From Collybiopsis luxurians FD-317 M1 (lineage: Eukaryota; Basidiomycota; Agaricomycetes; Agaricales; Omphalotaceae): DNA of 64,000 bases. Below the pieces are notes generated by a model. That model was not told the DNA's origin. It saw only the letters and a list, made by a program, of their open reading frames with translations, and did no database searches. The translations under genes were made by a program, and so were the position numbers. Shown piece by piece: positions 11,759 through 23,824 of this stretch; the first letter of the stretch is position 1, and every line of letters begins with the position of its first letter. The stretch spans positions 423,500-487,499 of the forward strand of contig KN834749.1 in the NCBI GenBank assembly GCA_000827265.1, given 5' to 3'.

Positions 11759-14482
11759 ATGAACCGTCATCATCCCTATGGAGGCTATGAAAATCACCGA
11801 GGAGGGGGTCAGGGAGGTCCTGGTCCTGACAGATCCCATAGAGGCGGAGGAAACCGCGGTCGTGGTTTCGGAGGCGGCCGTGGCAGGGGGGGAGGAGGGG
11901 GAGGATACTACGGCGCGAGCGGCGGCGCGACTGCTTTTGATGGAAATATGAGCTACGGTGCTTATGACCAAGGTCCCGACAATACTTCATACGGTGGCTA
12001 TGATCAGCAAAATCAAAATTCCTACTTCAACGGCTACAATAGCAATGCAACCTCTTCATCGCAATATGCCGGAGGGTATAATCAGGGTTATGGCAACAAG
12101 TATGAAGGTGCGCGAGAAATTGAGACTAAAAAACCACTCTAGAGCCATGGACGTATGGCACGCGGAAATCCAGTCACTGAGTCTTTCAGTCCACTGAGGT
12201 TTTCCTTAATGAGACCGTGAGGCCCATTGATTTCGACGATCTCGTTCTGGAGAAATTCTTCGTCTTCAAATCTCAACTCAATTTGAAAAAAAAAAAAATT
12301 CCTTCAGTTGAGCGCTCATATCCGCGTGCTTATCGCCTGCTTGCGCTACGTCCGCTTCTCCTTGATTTTTATATCTGCGTAACACCGGTTGGTTTCTCAC
12401 ACGCTGCGTAGACGGGCAAGGTCCAGATGAAGACAATTTTGGCCGCATGAAAAGGCAAGGAGGCCGTAAGGAACGAGACGACAAAGTTCATGATTCAATC
12501 ATTGAAGAACGAATTCAACGAGAGCGTCCATGTCGTACTTTGTTCATTCGCAACATTAAGGCGAGTACTTGACCGTGGCCCCTTTTCGCATGCCATTTCT
12601 TCGGCCTTTTGAATTTTTAAGGCAAACGTACTAACCGGTACCTGCATTTTTGTTTTAGTATGAGACCAATAGTAATGATGTACGCCGCCAGTTTGAAGAG
12701 CACGGTGATATCAAGACGTTTTTCGATCTCATATCCACGCGAGGAATGGTTTTTGTGACATACGTAAGTCAGTCTGAACCGAGGATGTAAAGAACAGATA
12801 CGATGAGCTCCCAGTATGACCTACGTGCAGCAGAGCGTGCCCGAGAACGTCTGCAAGGTTCAGAGATCAGTGGCCGCCCCGTAAGGATTTGCTGAGGTCC
12901 ATTTTCCAGATTTTTAATTTTTCTTTCTCAGATCGACGTACACTATTCATTACCACGCGATGACCGAGATAATGAGAAAAATATGGTTCGTTCGATTCTG
13001 GAACAAGCCTAGATTGACTTTAAACTCCGTTCAGCAGTTTCAAGGATGTTTGCAAGTTACGTTGAAAAACTCAGCTTCCGGGCAGCCTATCGACGACAAC
13101 GAAGTTCGTCGCAAGTTTCAACAGTTTGGGGATGTTAAATCTGTTCAGCCAGTCGGCGATCGCATTGAGTAAGTATTCCGATATTTCAAGAATACATAGG
13201 AGTGATTTATCTTGAAGCTCTCGATACGTTGAATACTATGATACGAGGGTAAGGCATCGTTCGTTTGTCTTCTGCAATGCTTCATCTTTTCTCAGGCTTG
13301 CGACGAAGCCCACGACCGCTTGCGGCATCAAGGTTTACAGGACGGTGTAATGGACATCGTGTTTGCTTGGGATACCAGTGATAGCGGCAGTCAAGGTGGC
13401 CCTCCAAAGTAAATTGCTTCTTCCGTTACAATTTAGCTCACTATTGATACTCTAATGGGTTACAGACGACACAGAGGCGGTGGAGACGATGAATGGGATG
13501 ATGGCGGACGGAGAGGACGTGGTAACAGAGGCGGCCGAGGTCGAGGTCGAGGTCGAGGAAGCTACGACGACGACTTCGAACGAGGAGGTGGTGGCTACGG
13601 TCGAGATCGCGATTACCGCGGTGGGCGTGGTCGTTACGATGATGACTATGGTGGAGGAGGCCGTCGTAACGGAAATGTAAGCAATAACTACAACGATCGT
13701 TATGATGGGCGTGGCGGAGGATATGGCCCCGGACCTGACAATGGGGGATACTCAGTGCCCACCTTCAGTCAGCCTCCTCCTCAGCCCCCAGCTGCAGTAG
13801 CTGCTGGTGCACCCGTCGTGAGTGTTCGCGAAGGATGACCGCTGCAGTTTTTACTTACTGTTTGTTCGCAGTCGACTGATGATCGATTAGAACAAGCTCG
13901 TAAAGTTCAGCAAGTAGGTTTTCTTTCCTTTATTGCAAGACTAGCCCTGACTCTCTCCCTCTAGTTGCTTGCTGCCCTCAAACAGCCCACAAGTACACCT
14001 ACACCACCCAGCGCACTTCCAGCGTCAGTAAATAATATGCCGAGCATACCACCTGTACCACAAGCTCCAGGGTTCTACCCTCCGCCTCCAGGTGCACTCG
14101 GACAACCACCCTTCCCCGGAATGATGTATGGGGTTCCTCCTCCCCCACCCTCAGTTACATCAACTTCTCAGCCCGTTCCGCCCACTTCTGGCCCTTCTGT
14201 TACCAATCCTGCCACAGCATCCTTAACCCAGCTCCCACCAACCATCATGGCCCTCCTCCAGTCAGCTCAACAGCAGTCGGGTGCACCTGCTGCCATTCCT
14301 GGAGCCCCACCTGCTGGAGCCCCTCCATACGGGATGCCTCCCCCGATGATGGGTTCCCCGCCACCAGGTGGACCAGGTGCCCCAAATTATCAGCAATTAA
14401 TGTCATATTTGGTGGGTTTATAATTATGCAAGTGGTGCATGAGACCTGACCAATATTATAGCAAACAACAAAACGACCTTGA
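11759..14482 (+). CDS. Mei2-like RNA-binding protein with RRMs and RGG/Gly-rich tails
   Basis: Predicted RNA-binding protein. The N-terminus is Gly/Arg/Tyr/Asn-rich (RGG-type, about 115 residues). A long 304-bp intron (12108-12411, containing a poly-A tract) precedes two RRMs. The first has RNP2 LFIRNIK and RNP1-like RGMVFVTY, with YDLRAAERAR matching Mei2-like RRM1/2. The second contains LQVTLKN and the YVEYYDTRACDEAHD region. A second RGG block with tandem RGRG repeats (13500-13660) and a Pro/Met-rich C-terminus follow. The last long frame can stop at 14421-14423, or splice TTG to CAA across 14413-14461 (GTGGGT donor, TATAG acceptor) to end at 14482; I chose the spliced end. Two low-complexity ends around RRMs suggest a phase-separating mRNP protein. 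That is inference. Relationship to meiotic Mei2 is by RRM sequence only. Confidence 0.82.
12280..12300 (+). repeat. Poly-A tract inside a long intron of the RRM gene
   Basis: A run of about a dozen A bases (12286-12298) lies within the 304-bp intron 12108-12411. It is one of several short homopolymer tracts in the window and is not tied to a mobile element. Confidence 0.6.
13530..13565 (+). repeat. Tandem GGTCGA hexamer repeats encoding RG dipeptides
   Basis: Four successive GGTCGA-like units (with one initial GGCCGA) encode Gly-Arg repeats in the C-terminal RGG block of the Mei2-like protein. Slippage in such runs would change RG number without shifting frame. Confidence 0.7.
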
Positions 14483-14916
14483 TATATGTTGAGGTCGATG
14501 TAGGGTGCGTACTTTTTGGTGTGCCAACGATGCACACCGACTTGTCGAGATCCAAGGCGTACACGAACTTGTTTCTATTGTATAAAAATCTTTCTCCTCT
14601 GCTTTTTCATTGCCTGAATGTCTTTCTTCACCAATAATTTCGCACTTTCCGGTCTCCTCTGATACTTATACAACTCCACATACTTAGTGTAAAGATTGAA
14701 AGAGATAGGAATGAATAACATTGATGTAAGGTACTAACTGTGAACTGATAAATGAGGATGTCGTTCGAAACTCTAGGTGTTAGACGCGATACCAAAGTTC
14801 TCATTTGAGTAGTTTTGAATAACCATGCTTTTCGATCTCTCGAGGCCCTAGACTAGAAACTAAAGTTCAATATCCCTTTTAGGCAAGACTTGTAAATACC
14901 GACACGCACCAGGACA
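14483..14916. other. Convergent intergenic region
   Basis: Tail-to-tail interval between the RRM protein (plus) and mL40 (minus). It contains A/T-rich stretches suitable for two 3' ends and no reading frame with coding character. Confidence 0.5.
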
Positions 14917-15480
14917 TTATAGCGGTCTATGGAATGGTTTCCAGTCATACTTCCAACCATTCCGTGAAGGTGTATCGGTCGGTATCCGCAATTCGCGAGG
15001 GAAAAGACCGCGGATACGTGCATCGAGGGCCCTGGCCTCAGCAGCTTTCAAAGTTTTCATAAGACTGGCCTCCTCTGCTGTACGAGCTCGAGGATTCTCG
15101 GGCTTATTGGCCTCCATATACAAATGGTTGTCGATCCTAGCCAGCTCGTCCATTGCCTGCCTCATACATTCAAACTTTCTCTCTGTTTCTGCCTCTCTTC
15201 TTTTCCGAATGTGCCTTTTGTGTAGTAACCAAGCCCTTTCTATAGTTTCGTGAGCTTGAACCGAAGGGATGGCGTACTGAAGAGCCTTTGCCACGTCTGG
15301 CCGCCAGGTTCCAGTCGGTGTGGATCTGTTTCGAATGTTACCGGGATAAAGAGCACGCCGAATGGTTTCTTTTTTTGGGTCCATTCCACTCTCTTTTCGA
15401 GCGTAGCATCGAACTTGGGTGTGGCAAATACGAGGTGGCACCAGCCTTTTGAAGTTCGGTGCAAGGAATGAGGCCGACAT
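14917..15480 (-). CDS. MRPL28: Mitochondrial large-subunit ribosomal protein mL40, 187 aa
   Basis: Structural protein of the mitochondrial 54S ribosomal subunit (yeast Mrpl28, human MRPL40). A single exon encodes 187 residues. The N-terminus is Arg-rich with hydrophobic residues and resembles a matrix targeting presequence, followed by YARKESGMDPKKETIRRALYP. A long charged helical centre (LLHKRHIRKRREAETERKF) and the C-terminal GWKYDWKPFHRPL match the mL40 family. The lack of introns is unusual here, where most genes have several. The stop is 435 bp from the RRM gene. The next gene upstream, NUP205, ends 234 bp before this start and is transcribed in the same direction. Confidence 0.86.
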   Translation of the reverse strand: MSASFLAPNFKRLVPPRICHTQVRCYARKESGMDPKKETIRRALYPGNIRNRSTPTGTWRPDVAKALQYAIPSVQAHETIERAWLLHKRHIRKRREAETERKFECMRQAMDELARIDNHLYMEANKPENPRARTAEEASLMKTLKAAEARALDARIRGLFPRELRIPTDTPSRNGWKYDWKPFHRPL

Positions 15481-15714
15481 AGAGGTTTTTGAAAATGCAG
15501 AATTCCTTTCCCATGCATCAAATTTTAAAAATTGAAGATTTTCCCAGAGGCGTTAAAAGCACAATTTTGCAAATTTTTTTTTTTCAGAGATAGGCTACTT
15601 GGAACTAAGTATAAGACTATGTAATTTTTCGGCTGAAAAGCAATAAGACCGCGCAGCATGAGAATATCTGGAGAAGAAGTTTGTCTTTGAATACGAGGGA
15701 ATGCTGCTCGAAAC

Positions 15715-18700
15715 TTACCACTATGATGTGGACGGTAGAATTATATGGTTTTGTATAAAGATAGAAATTACCCCCAAGATATCAACCTGTCCTTTGCCCA
15801 AAATCGCATCCGTTTTCTCAATGACAGGTTTCGCCTTGTTCAGAAGGGCCTGAACTTCCGCGGCCATCTCACCCGTCATCCCTCTACGGAATCTTGCACC
15901 TAATGACAACCTCCGTCCTCGGCGTTCCTTTGCTTCGGCCTTCTGAATGTCCGCCATAGTCTGATCTTCACTGTCCACTTCACCAGAAGGCGCCTCGAAC
16001 TCAGGCTTTGACAGCCACATTGCAAGTTGAGTCACCATGTACACAAGAACCTCCTCAAAATTCCGGCGGGCTGTTCGAACACCGCGCTGGACATTCAACT
16101 CCCCTAGCCTGGCTACTGGTGCAATGTCTGCAGGAACAAGACTTTGACTGGAACGCATATTCGCAAGATTACGAAGCATGTCGAGTGTCCCGTTCGCTAA
16201 TTCAAGTAACGTTCCGATAGAAGCTGGTTCACCCACAACCACCTTTGAATGCTAAAAAATGTTAAAACAGTGGGAGGCGACGTGTGCACTTTTGGACTCA
16301 CCGGAACTACTAAAGCTTCGTGGATCGGCCACTCACTTGGCTCGCCAATGAGGATTGTATCTGCCTTACTGATACATGTAAGGGTGAAGACGATGTTGCT
16401 CGATAGCTGAAATAGGCGGTGCATAAGATGCGCAATCAACGGTCGTTTCCATATATCAGATTGGGAAGAGTCTTTCTCCGCTAAAGTACGCTCTTCATCT
16501 GTCACAGGTTCGAAAAGACTCGCGAGATGATTAGGGTGTATGATAGCATAATTTAGCTGCTGGAGAAGACGTAGGGCAAGTGGAGAGAACACCCGCAAAA
16601 CATTCTCAACTCCCGATTTGGTGTTGAGCGTTGGCGGGGTGTTCTGCGCAAGGGCACTAAAAACGTTCACGACTTGATCCATTTCTTCTAGTAAAGGCAG
16701 AGTAATCGTGTCGCCAACAGTCCAGGAAAGTGCCCGTGCGATTTGATCACCATAGAGCTGCACAAGACCGCAGGCTTCGGCATCAAAGTAATGATTATTT
16801 TGACCCATTGCCATGATGATGGCGGAAACGACCGAAAGCATCGTACAATACGCGAAGTGCGCAGGACTACGTTGACCGGGAAGCTCCGGTAGAGCCCCGT
16901 CGATAAGACCGGCGCTGGCAGCTTTGCTGATAGAATTGTTGCAGTATGCAGACAACACACCTTCGCACGCAAATCGCTCGGCGGCCAAAGGGATACTGGC
17001 GAGGGCCATATGGAAGCTGAGTAAATGAGGAGCATATAGCGGCCTCTTGTTTAAGAGCAACATTTGCAGGTCCGATACGCCGACAAGGTCGATATGTGCG
17101 AATAGCTCGAGACTTAATTTTACTATGTCAGTTTCTTGACATCTTGCCAGCCACATTGTCGACGAATGATTGATATCCAACCTCGTGCATTGCTCGAAAA
17201 CAGCGACGAGCAGCTCTATATCTTTGTCCAATTCCAAGTCAACCTTCGCACGGGCAGCCATGAAGGTTAAGCGCAAACCATCGATCACGAACCCTAGACC
17301 AGCTTCGACCAGAGAAAATATTTTCAACCTTTGTTCAGCATTCAAGGCCCTCGGTCGTCTGGTTAATGATCGAGCATTCTTTATGGAGAAATAGAGAAGT
17401 TGTAACAGAGGATGATGAAAAGGTACTTTGAACGACCCTTGAATGGATTTCAAAGGCGGTTGATGTTCATTAAGAATGATTCCTCGAACATTATCAACCA
17501 GCGCGATAAAGGATTGGACTTCAGATGGCTGTTGATCTGATGTGTTGAACCAGGCCAGTTCTAGTAGAGACACTAGAAAAGCAATCCGAGTCCCGTGAAT
17601 AGTAGCCGCCATATCTCCAGGTCGGTTTTCCTTCATAATGTCGGACGAAACGGCTGCGCTCAATGTCATCAGGATGGGACGCTGCACATTGTCGATTGAC
17701 AGGTATGGAATAATCTGGCGCAATACGAAGCGCCATGCATTAACCAGAGCGATTTGGGCGTGCGTCAAAGAAAGATTCAAGTTGATTGACGATAGTTGCC
17801 CTTCAGCAGCATCTACGCTTTGGCGTAGTTTATCGTCAGCACGACGTCCTCGTAATCGACTTCGGAGAATCGCAATAGAGAATTGGAAATCGTCGCCGTA
17901 TTCTCGCTCATCTAAGGAGCCTTGTGTTTCTAGTTGAGCAGTGGACAGAGTAGGGAAGTTTGTTTGCAGTGTTTCTGAAAATACATCGTATAGCGCCGGC
18001 ACATAAGAACTGGGGGTAGCTTCCGATATCAAGGAAGTGAGCTCCTCCAGAGACCTAAAACGGGATTCTATCTTCTGGAAACTGAGTGATTTCGCATTTG
18101 TGGACCTATGAGTTTGGTGGTGAATTCCAATATCCAGACCAATGACATGTAGTGCACAAGATTTAGCGTCTGTGCGGTAGCAGTGTTCTGCGACAGCGTC
18201 ATGGACATTAGATCTTCGCTTTCCGTCTACTATGACGTAACTCTCGGTCTCAACATCTGGAATGGGACCCAGCTCCGAAAAGGCTAAGGATGCAAGCTGC
18301 TGCCAAACCTCGGCGTCTTGGCGAAATTTTTCGAGCGTGGATTTATGTTCGAGACCGTGGCGCCAAACCACCGTTAAAAAACGCAAGACACAGGCTAATA
18401 ACTGAGGGTTAGATTCCCAGAGCTGCTCCCAATTTGCAAGAGCATCCCGGGCGACATCAACCGCATTTACAATTTTCGAAGATGCAGCTGACGCTTTTGC
18501 AGTAGGGATTTCCTTCCCTCTTTCTTTCTCACCTTTGTTCTCCGTCAATGTGGTCATCACGCGAAATTGCCCGGAAACAAACAAACTTGCCAGGGCAGGC
18601 TCCTTATCCATTGCGATTGTGATAAACCTCCATGTCGAGTATCGAAGGGATAGATCATCATAAGGGTGTTGTATGATGCGTACAAATGAAGCGACAATAC

Positions 18701-21700
18701 CCTCAGGATCTGACAAGTGTCCGACAAGAGTGGAAGAGACGGGGCGCGACATTGACAGGGACGAGCAGAGGGCGGAAAGAACACGGATAGCTTCCAACGG
18801 GACGACCTGCCCTACGTCCCGCTCTTTCACATAGAATGCAAGCCCATCAATTGGATTCACTTTCGAGCGATAAGGATCATGAGATGCAGCACCGCCTGTT
18901 ATTTGAGCACAAAGGGCTTGTTCCAAAAGACACAGTTGCTGAGCCATTTCCGATGCACATTTTCGCTGTATCACGGTTCGGATAAGTTGTAGGTGTGATT
19001 CAAGAAGAAAAACGAGACGTCGGGCATCTCCAAAACGTCTAGAGCCGTACAAAGCCTGTAAAATCTGAGTACCTGCTGAGATGACTGACATCAGAGGACT
19101 GATGGCAAGGATGGACGCTTTAAAGAGGAGCATGTCAAGAATGGCCTGACTCAATTTCGAAAATGGCGAGTGAGCAACAACGAGGGGAGTGTAGTGCAAT
19201 ACTTTCAGATAGAAGGAGGAAATCCGCCTGCCAATTTCGAACCGATCTCCTAGTTGAGCGTATTTCCACCCCAGATGCTCTAGCCATACTTCCGTATGTA
19301 CGAATCTCGCCGCACGCATAAGTACTTCATCCTTGAGTTTCCGAACATCCTCGGGTACAAAGAGAAGTGAGGCTTCTTCGCAAAGCTGCTCGACTAATTT
19401 AAGTAGAGCCAAAGTCATAGTGTAGTGTCCAGTTACTCGCTCTGCAGCAAGGGCAGCAGAGGTGAATCCTGGGTTCTTCTCAGACCCAAATAAGGAGGCC
19501 GTGGATCGAATGTATATCCATACGCGGATTGAATAGCTCGGAATAGCTAGGATGGCAGAGAGGACACTTAAAGCCGATGTAATCAGTCGGGTGGGAGGGA
19601 ACGCCTTTGGATGAGCATGATATCGGGTGAGCGCTTCTTCTAGTATGATGGTCGTGAGCTGCACCAGATCGGGAGGAGCAGAAGAGGAGATATCTGAAGA
19701 TTCTGCCTCTAGCGAACGCATGAGCTGCTCGCCCTGTGTTGGATTATTCTGGATGACACTGCGAATTAGGTCCAAGATATCGGTGATGAGCAATTCGTCC
19801 GTCTGACCATCCAGCTCAAAGCCTATATCCTTCAATGCAAGGGTGAGTCCAAGACCACTTGCCACTCGGCCGAAAGAATTAGGCTTCATGCCTTTATCAG
19901 AACCTGTGCGCAATTTGTACGCATATTCCGTCAGGACTTCCAAGAGCAATTTCCATCCAGAATGCTGATGCTGCCAGACGACAACCAGGAGATCGCCGCC
20001 ATCGCCGTTGAGAACGCGGCCTTTAGAGCCTGCTGGCAAAATGCTGCCACCAGGGAGAATGACTGGCCGTACATTGGAGTATGTGACGCTAGCAGTAGAG
20101 CTTGATTCGATCTGCCTTTCGTACAAAGCTTGAGGTCCGGTGCAAGAACTGGCTGGGATTACCTGCGAGTATGAAGATAACTTATCCAGAAAGTAAAAGG
20201 CATGGCGAGTACAAAGTTCACGTTCATCCGTAAGGTTATCGGAATCATGATCTGCAGTTGACAATGGATCTGCATCCAAGAAACCAGATGCAGTCATTGA
20301 GCGCAACAAGCGTATAAGAAGTCCTGATTGTATGGGAAATCGTGTCCTTGCAACATCAAAAATGGCTCTGCGTGCAAGGCCTGCTTGCCAGTCTACTTGC
20401 CAGTATTGACTGCATATTCCTGCGACAGACAAACTCTCGCTGCGTCCGAATAGCGCTACCCACACATCGACAAGAAGGTCAAAATTCGGTATGGCTTCTA
20501 CTGGAACAAGTTCGACAAGGGACACAATAAGCCCTAATGGGAGTTGAGAAATATATTGAGGATATCTATAACAAGACGACATACCCTTGAACACAGAACG
20601 AAACGCGATCGCATTTGGATCAGTAATGGTAGAACCGGTCTTCCAGGCGATGGCAGTGACGAACAGTGGAGAGTTGGTCAATAACGTCTCCATCAAGTTC
20701 AGCAGGCCAGCATTTGGGTCCAGGCAAATGCGAGCCATGACAACATGAACAGCCTCGCGATCCTTGGAATACGCTCTATTTAGCTGTGGAAGGACCAATT
20801 CGAAGAATCCGCGGTATGAGTCGGGAACTTCTTTACTTTCCACCGCCTTCGCGCAAAGACGAGAGAGCACAAACGTCCAGGCCATATAAGTACAAGCGAA
20901 CTGGCCTGTTCCGCCCGCAAATATCAGTTCGTGAATATGTTTCAAGGACTCTGGAGAAGAAGTGTAAAATTCAGGACGCTGTGGACTGTTGGATATTTCG
21001 AGTAAGGAGGAATCGGCAACTGTTTCGAGTTCCAAAACTTCAATAGTGAGGATTATCCAGATTGCCGCTTTGTCCTTCTGCAGCTGCAATCCTTCATCAT
21101 CTAGTAGCAAAGAGGAATTCTGCTGCTCTGCCCCCAGATTAAGCCTGTATGCTGTGCTCACCACTTTTTCCACAACTGGACCACTGCATGCGACTGAACC
21201 CCACAACGTCCAGAAAAGAACTTCCAAAATCACCAGCTGTTCCTTGCTATTTTGCTTTGCCCACCGCGAGGCCTTGCTAGGATCGCGGCTTACATTTTGG
21301 GGCAGCTTTTCCGATGTTTTCCGCTCATATTCGTCAAGAAGATCGTCCGCAAATTTTGGTCCATCAGGCAGAACCTTGGGTAGGATCGAGAGTGCAACTT
21401 CGTGAAAGGGCTCAGAAGGATTCTCCTTGGCACGAAAGAGTGGGAGAAGGACGCGTAGGAGAGATAGGCGTTCTTGGAAATAAAACGGAGTGATGGCCTC
21501 CAGTAGTTCTTGAATTAGAGAACTGTTGTCTGTTTGATCGCTAGGAAGGCCCTCGTTGTACAAAAAAGAACGCAGAAGGATCAGAGATGAGATTTCGTCA
21601 ATCTGGAAAGTTTCGCTGATGGCGAAAACAAAGTATCTATCGGCGTCTTCAACGCGGATGACAACTCCATCGCTGAGAGTTACTGAACCGCTGTTGACTT

Positions 21701-21939
21701 TTGTGCGCGATACTTCCGAAGGCTTCCCAAAAGGATCATGAATAGCTTTCAGCTGTGGGATCCGTAAGGAGAGAAAGTCAAGAGTCTGGTCCGAACTTGT
21801 GCCTTCAACATGGCCGCTCAATAGTGAATGAAGTTGTGTATAAGTCCTATTGGAAAAGTCAGTGGCCCGTTTCCTGAAGATTTCTCCAAACTGCATACAC
21901 ATCAATGAGATTAGACCGTTCTGATAACCTGCCCGACAT
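15715..21939 (-). CDS. NUP192: Nucleoporin Nup205/Nup192, about 2023 aa
   Basis: Inner-ring scaffold nucleoporin of the nuclear pore complex, a large alpha-solenoid. Spliced exons 21899-21939, 16302-21846, 15772-16251 and 15715-15720 total 6072 nt in phase. The start is MSGRLSERSNLID, joined by a 52-bp intron (21847-21898, GTATGC donor) to VTYTQLHSLLSG. An alternative in-frame ATG at 22034 lies outside this splice and gives an implausible N-terminus. The family-typical GSVTLSDGVVIRVED and an ISETFQIDEISSLILLRSF segment lie near residue 100; further Nup192 signatures include FYFQERLSLLRVLLPL, the LVVVWQHQHSGWKLL region and NVRGIILNEHQPPL. Exon 2 is 5.5 kb without interruption. The final 6-nt exon adds only Trp and stop, and reading through its intron gives a slightly longer alternative tail. 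The yeast name is used; NUP205 is the metazoan name. Confidence 0.9.
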
Positions 21940-23824
21940 GACCAGCGTTTCGACGCCTCAAAACTTGAAGCGAACGGCGGCTTCTTTCGCAGCGGACCTT
22001 CACGTGACCAAGGCGCGTCAACTTTAGCGCCCAAGCTAACTTGCGCTCAAGCCTGAGGCTGCTCGAGGTTACTGAACACACTCGGTTTAAGGCCAGCTGG
22101 AATCTAGAGGTGAATTCAATTGAATCTGCTTGTATTTCCATCAAACGGCGCTTTTATTGTTATTTTTTTTTGGTATTGGTTGTCCTTCTACCCAAAAAGT
22201 TAAAACGTTGGCCCAATTTCATCATTTCACACTCAAATGTTATTTCTTTTACAGGCTAATAAAAAGCCAGAAGACGCCCAGACACAGGACCGTGTCACAG
22301 GCCGTGCAAGTCAACCCTTCGTATCGGTTTTCCATTATTTACCGCACACCTATCTTTGTCGCCCCCTGTCCTCAGTACTAGCCATTCATCCCTATGCGTC
22401 CTTAAGATCAAGATCTGTTGCCTTTGGACAGAGTCACATTGCCGCTAGATTCCAACTTGGAAAATGTCTTTCAGTACACGTTGGCCGCACAAACTCAGGA
22501 CCGATGTCCAAAAGGAAGCTAGATGGACGGAATTTCCGTGCCTGCAGCACAGCTCAAGATACAAATTTCTTGCTGAAACGGAAGACTGAACATCATATGC
22601 GTTCCTTTCTCCGTTTTCTGCTTCTGATGATAATATACCAGCGCTTTTACGTCGAGATGAATTTTCAGTCGGGTCCTTCCGTACCATACATGATTCATCA
22701 AGAGCATTTCATTTTTCCTAATTCGCTCGATGTCGCTGCTAATCCTGTGTGCCGTCGAAACGATCAAAATAGTATCAACCTCATCTAAGGACGAGGACAG
22801 ATGTGACCGGGGCGAAAAGCGCCATTACTTACAAAGTTCGCGGCTTCTGAGGATTCTGCAGGGTTAGCAGCAACTCATCAGCGTGATACCCGTCAAACTT
22901 GGCTTAATCACCTCGCTCCTGAATCCTCTGGACCCTCCTGCGTGTGATTTCCGCCATTCAAATTTGCAGCCGCCAAAATGAGGATTGGCTCATCCGCCAA
23001 CGCCTGAACGCCGAACCGACGCCACACCGTGGAGTTCCTGCCAAAGATAAATCTTGTCACCTACTAACCTCGTGTTTCCCTTTCTCCAAGCGACTATGGG
23101 TGTAGTGTTCATTGCGAGACTCTCTTCGTCTTGATGGACAGGATAACAGCACATGTACTACGCGAGCTTGTTCCTAAGATTGGGAACAACCTACCTGTTT
23201 TTTCCGTGTTTCTCTTCTGAGAGGAACGACATAAGGTTCGGTTTGAACAAATGTAGTTGTCGCCGCGGCGAATTTCGGATCGATGGCGAGTCCTCCAAGA
23301 AATCTCATGGCCAAAGAGTGATATACGACCATCGGGTTGTCAAAGGATCCGAAACTTTATTTTTCGTAGCCTGATCTGTAATTGGATGTGAAAATGGATG
23401 TGAAGACGATACCTTACTGTTGTCGCGATCTCTTCCGGGTTCCAGAACCGAAGTGCAAATTTCAGCTTCCTGTTTGATATTATCTTTAAAACATAACGCA
23501 ACTATTTACCGAGCGCTGACCTTCGACTACAGGACCTTTATGGCATGATTGTTGGTTCTCCGTCAATGGGTTCCTAATCCCTAACTTGATCCTCTCCGTT
23601 CGAAGTAAGCCAGCCCATGTGACATTCCCTTCAGCTGATGTGACTTTTGCGGTTTGTACTTGGCTTCGAGCTTTTTCTTGGTGTATACTGTGCATGTTGT
23701 CTTTCAGCCAACTAAAGTGGCTCCTAACGCCACAGCGGACCGGACTTGCAACGGGCGTTTCACTTACATAATCTCTGGATATCTCTACATTGAGCGCTCA
23801 CCGTTGCTCAATACAGCAAAGGCA
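21940..23824. other. Long intergenic interval between divergent NUP192 and uL1m
   Basis: About 1.9 kb. The longest plus frame (22237-22788, 183 codons) has no recognisable motif, starts in a T-rich region and overlaps equally open minus frames of 80 codons, so I do not call it. No tRNA B-box, terminal inverted repeat or transposase signature was seen. It could contain both promoters plus decayed sequence. Confidence 0.45.

Noticed and set aside
21940..22034. In-frame ATG at 22034 as the NUP192 start
   Set aside because: The MSGRLSERSNLID exon with a standard 52-bp intron gives a better N-terminus and correct phase; the longer start reads through the intron.
22237..22788. 183-codon plus-strand open frame upstream of uL1m
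   Set aside because: No recognisable domain, unusual composition, begins in a T-rich stretch, and comparably open frames exist on the minus strand.
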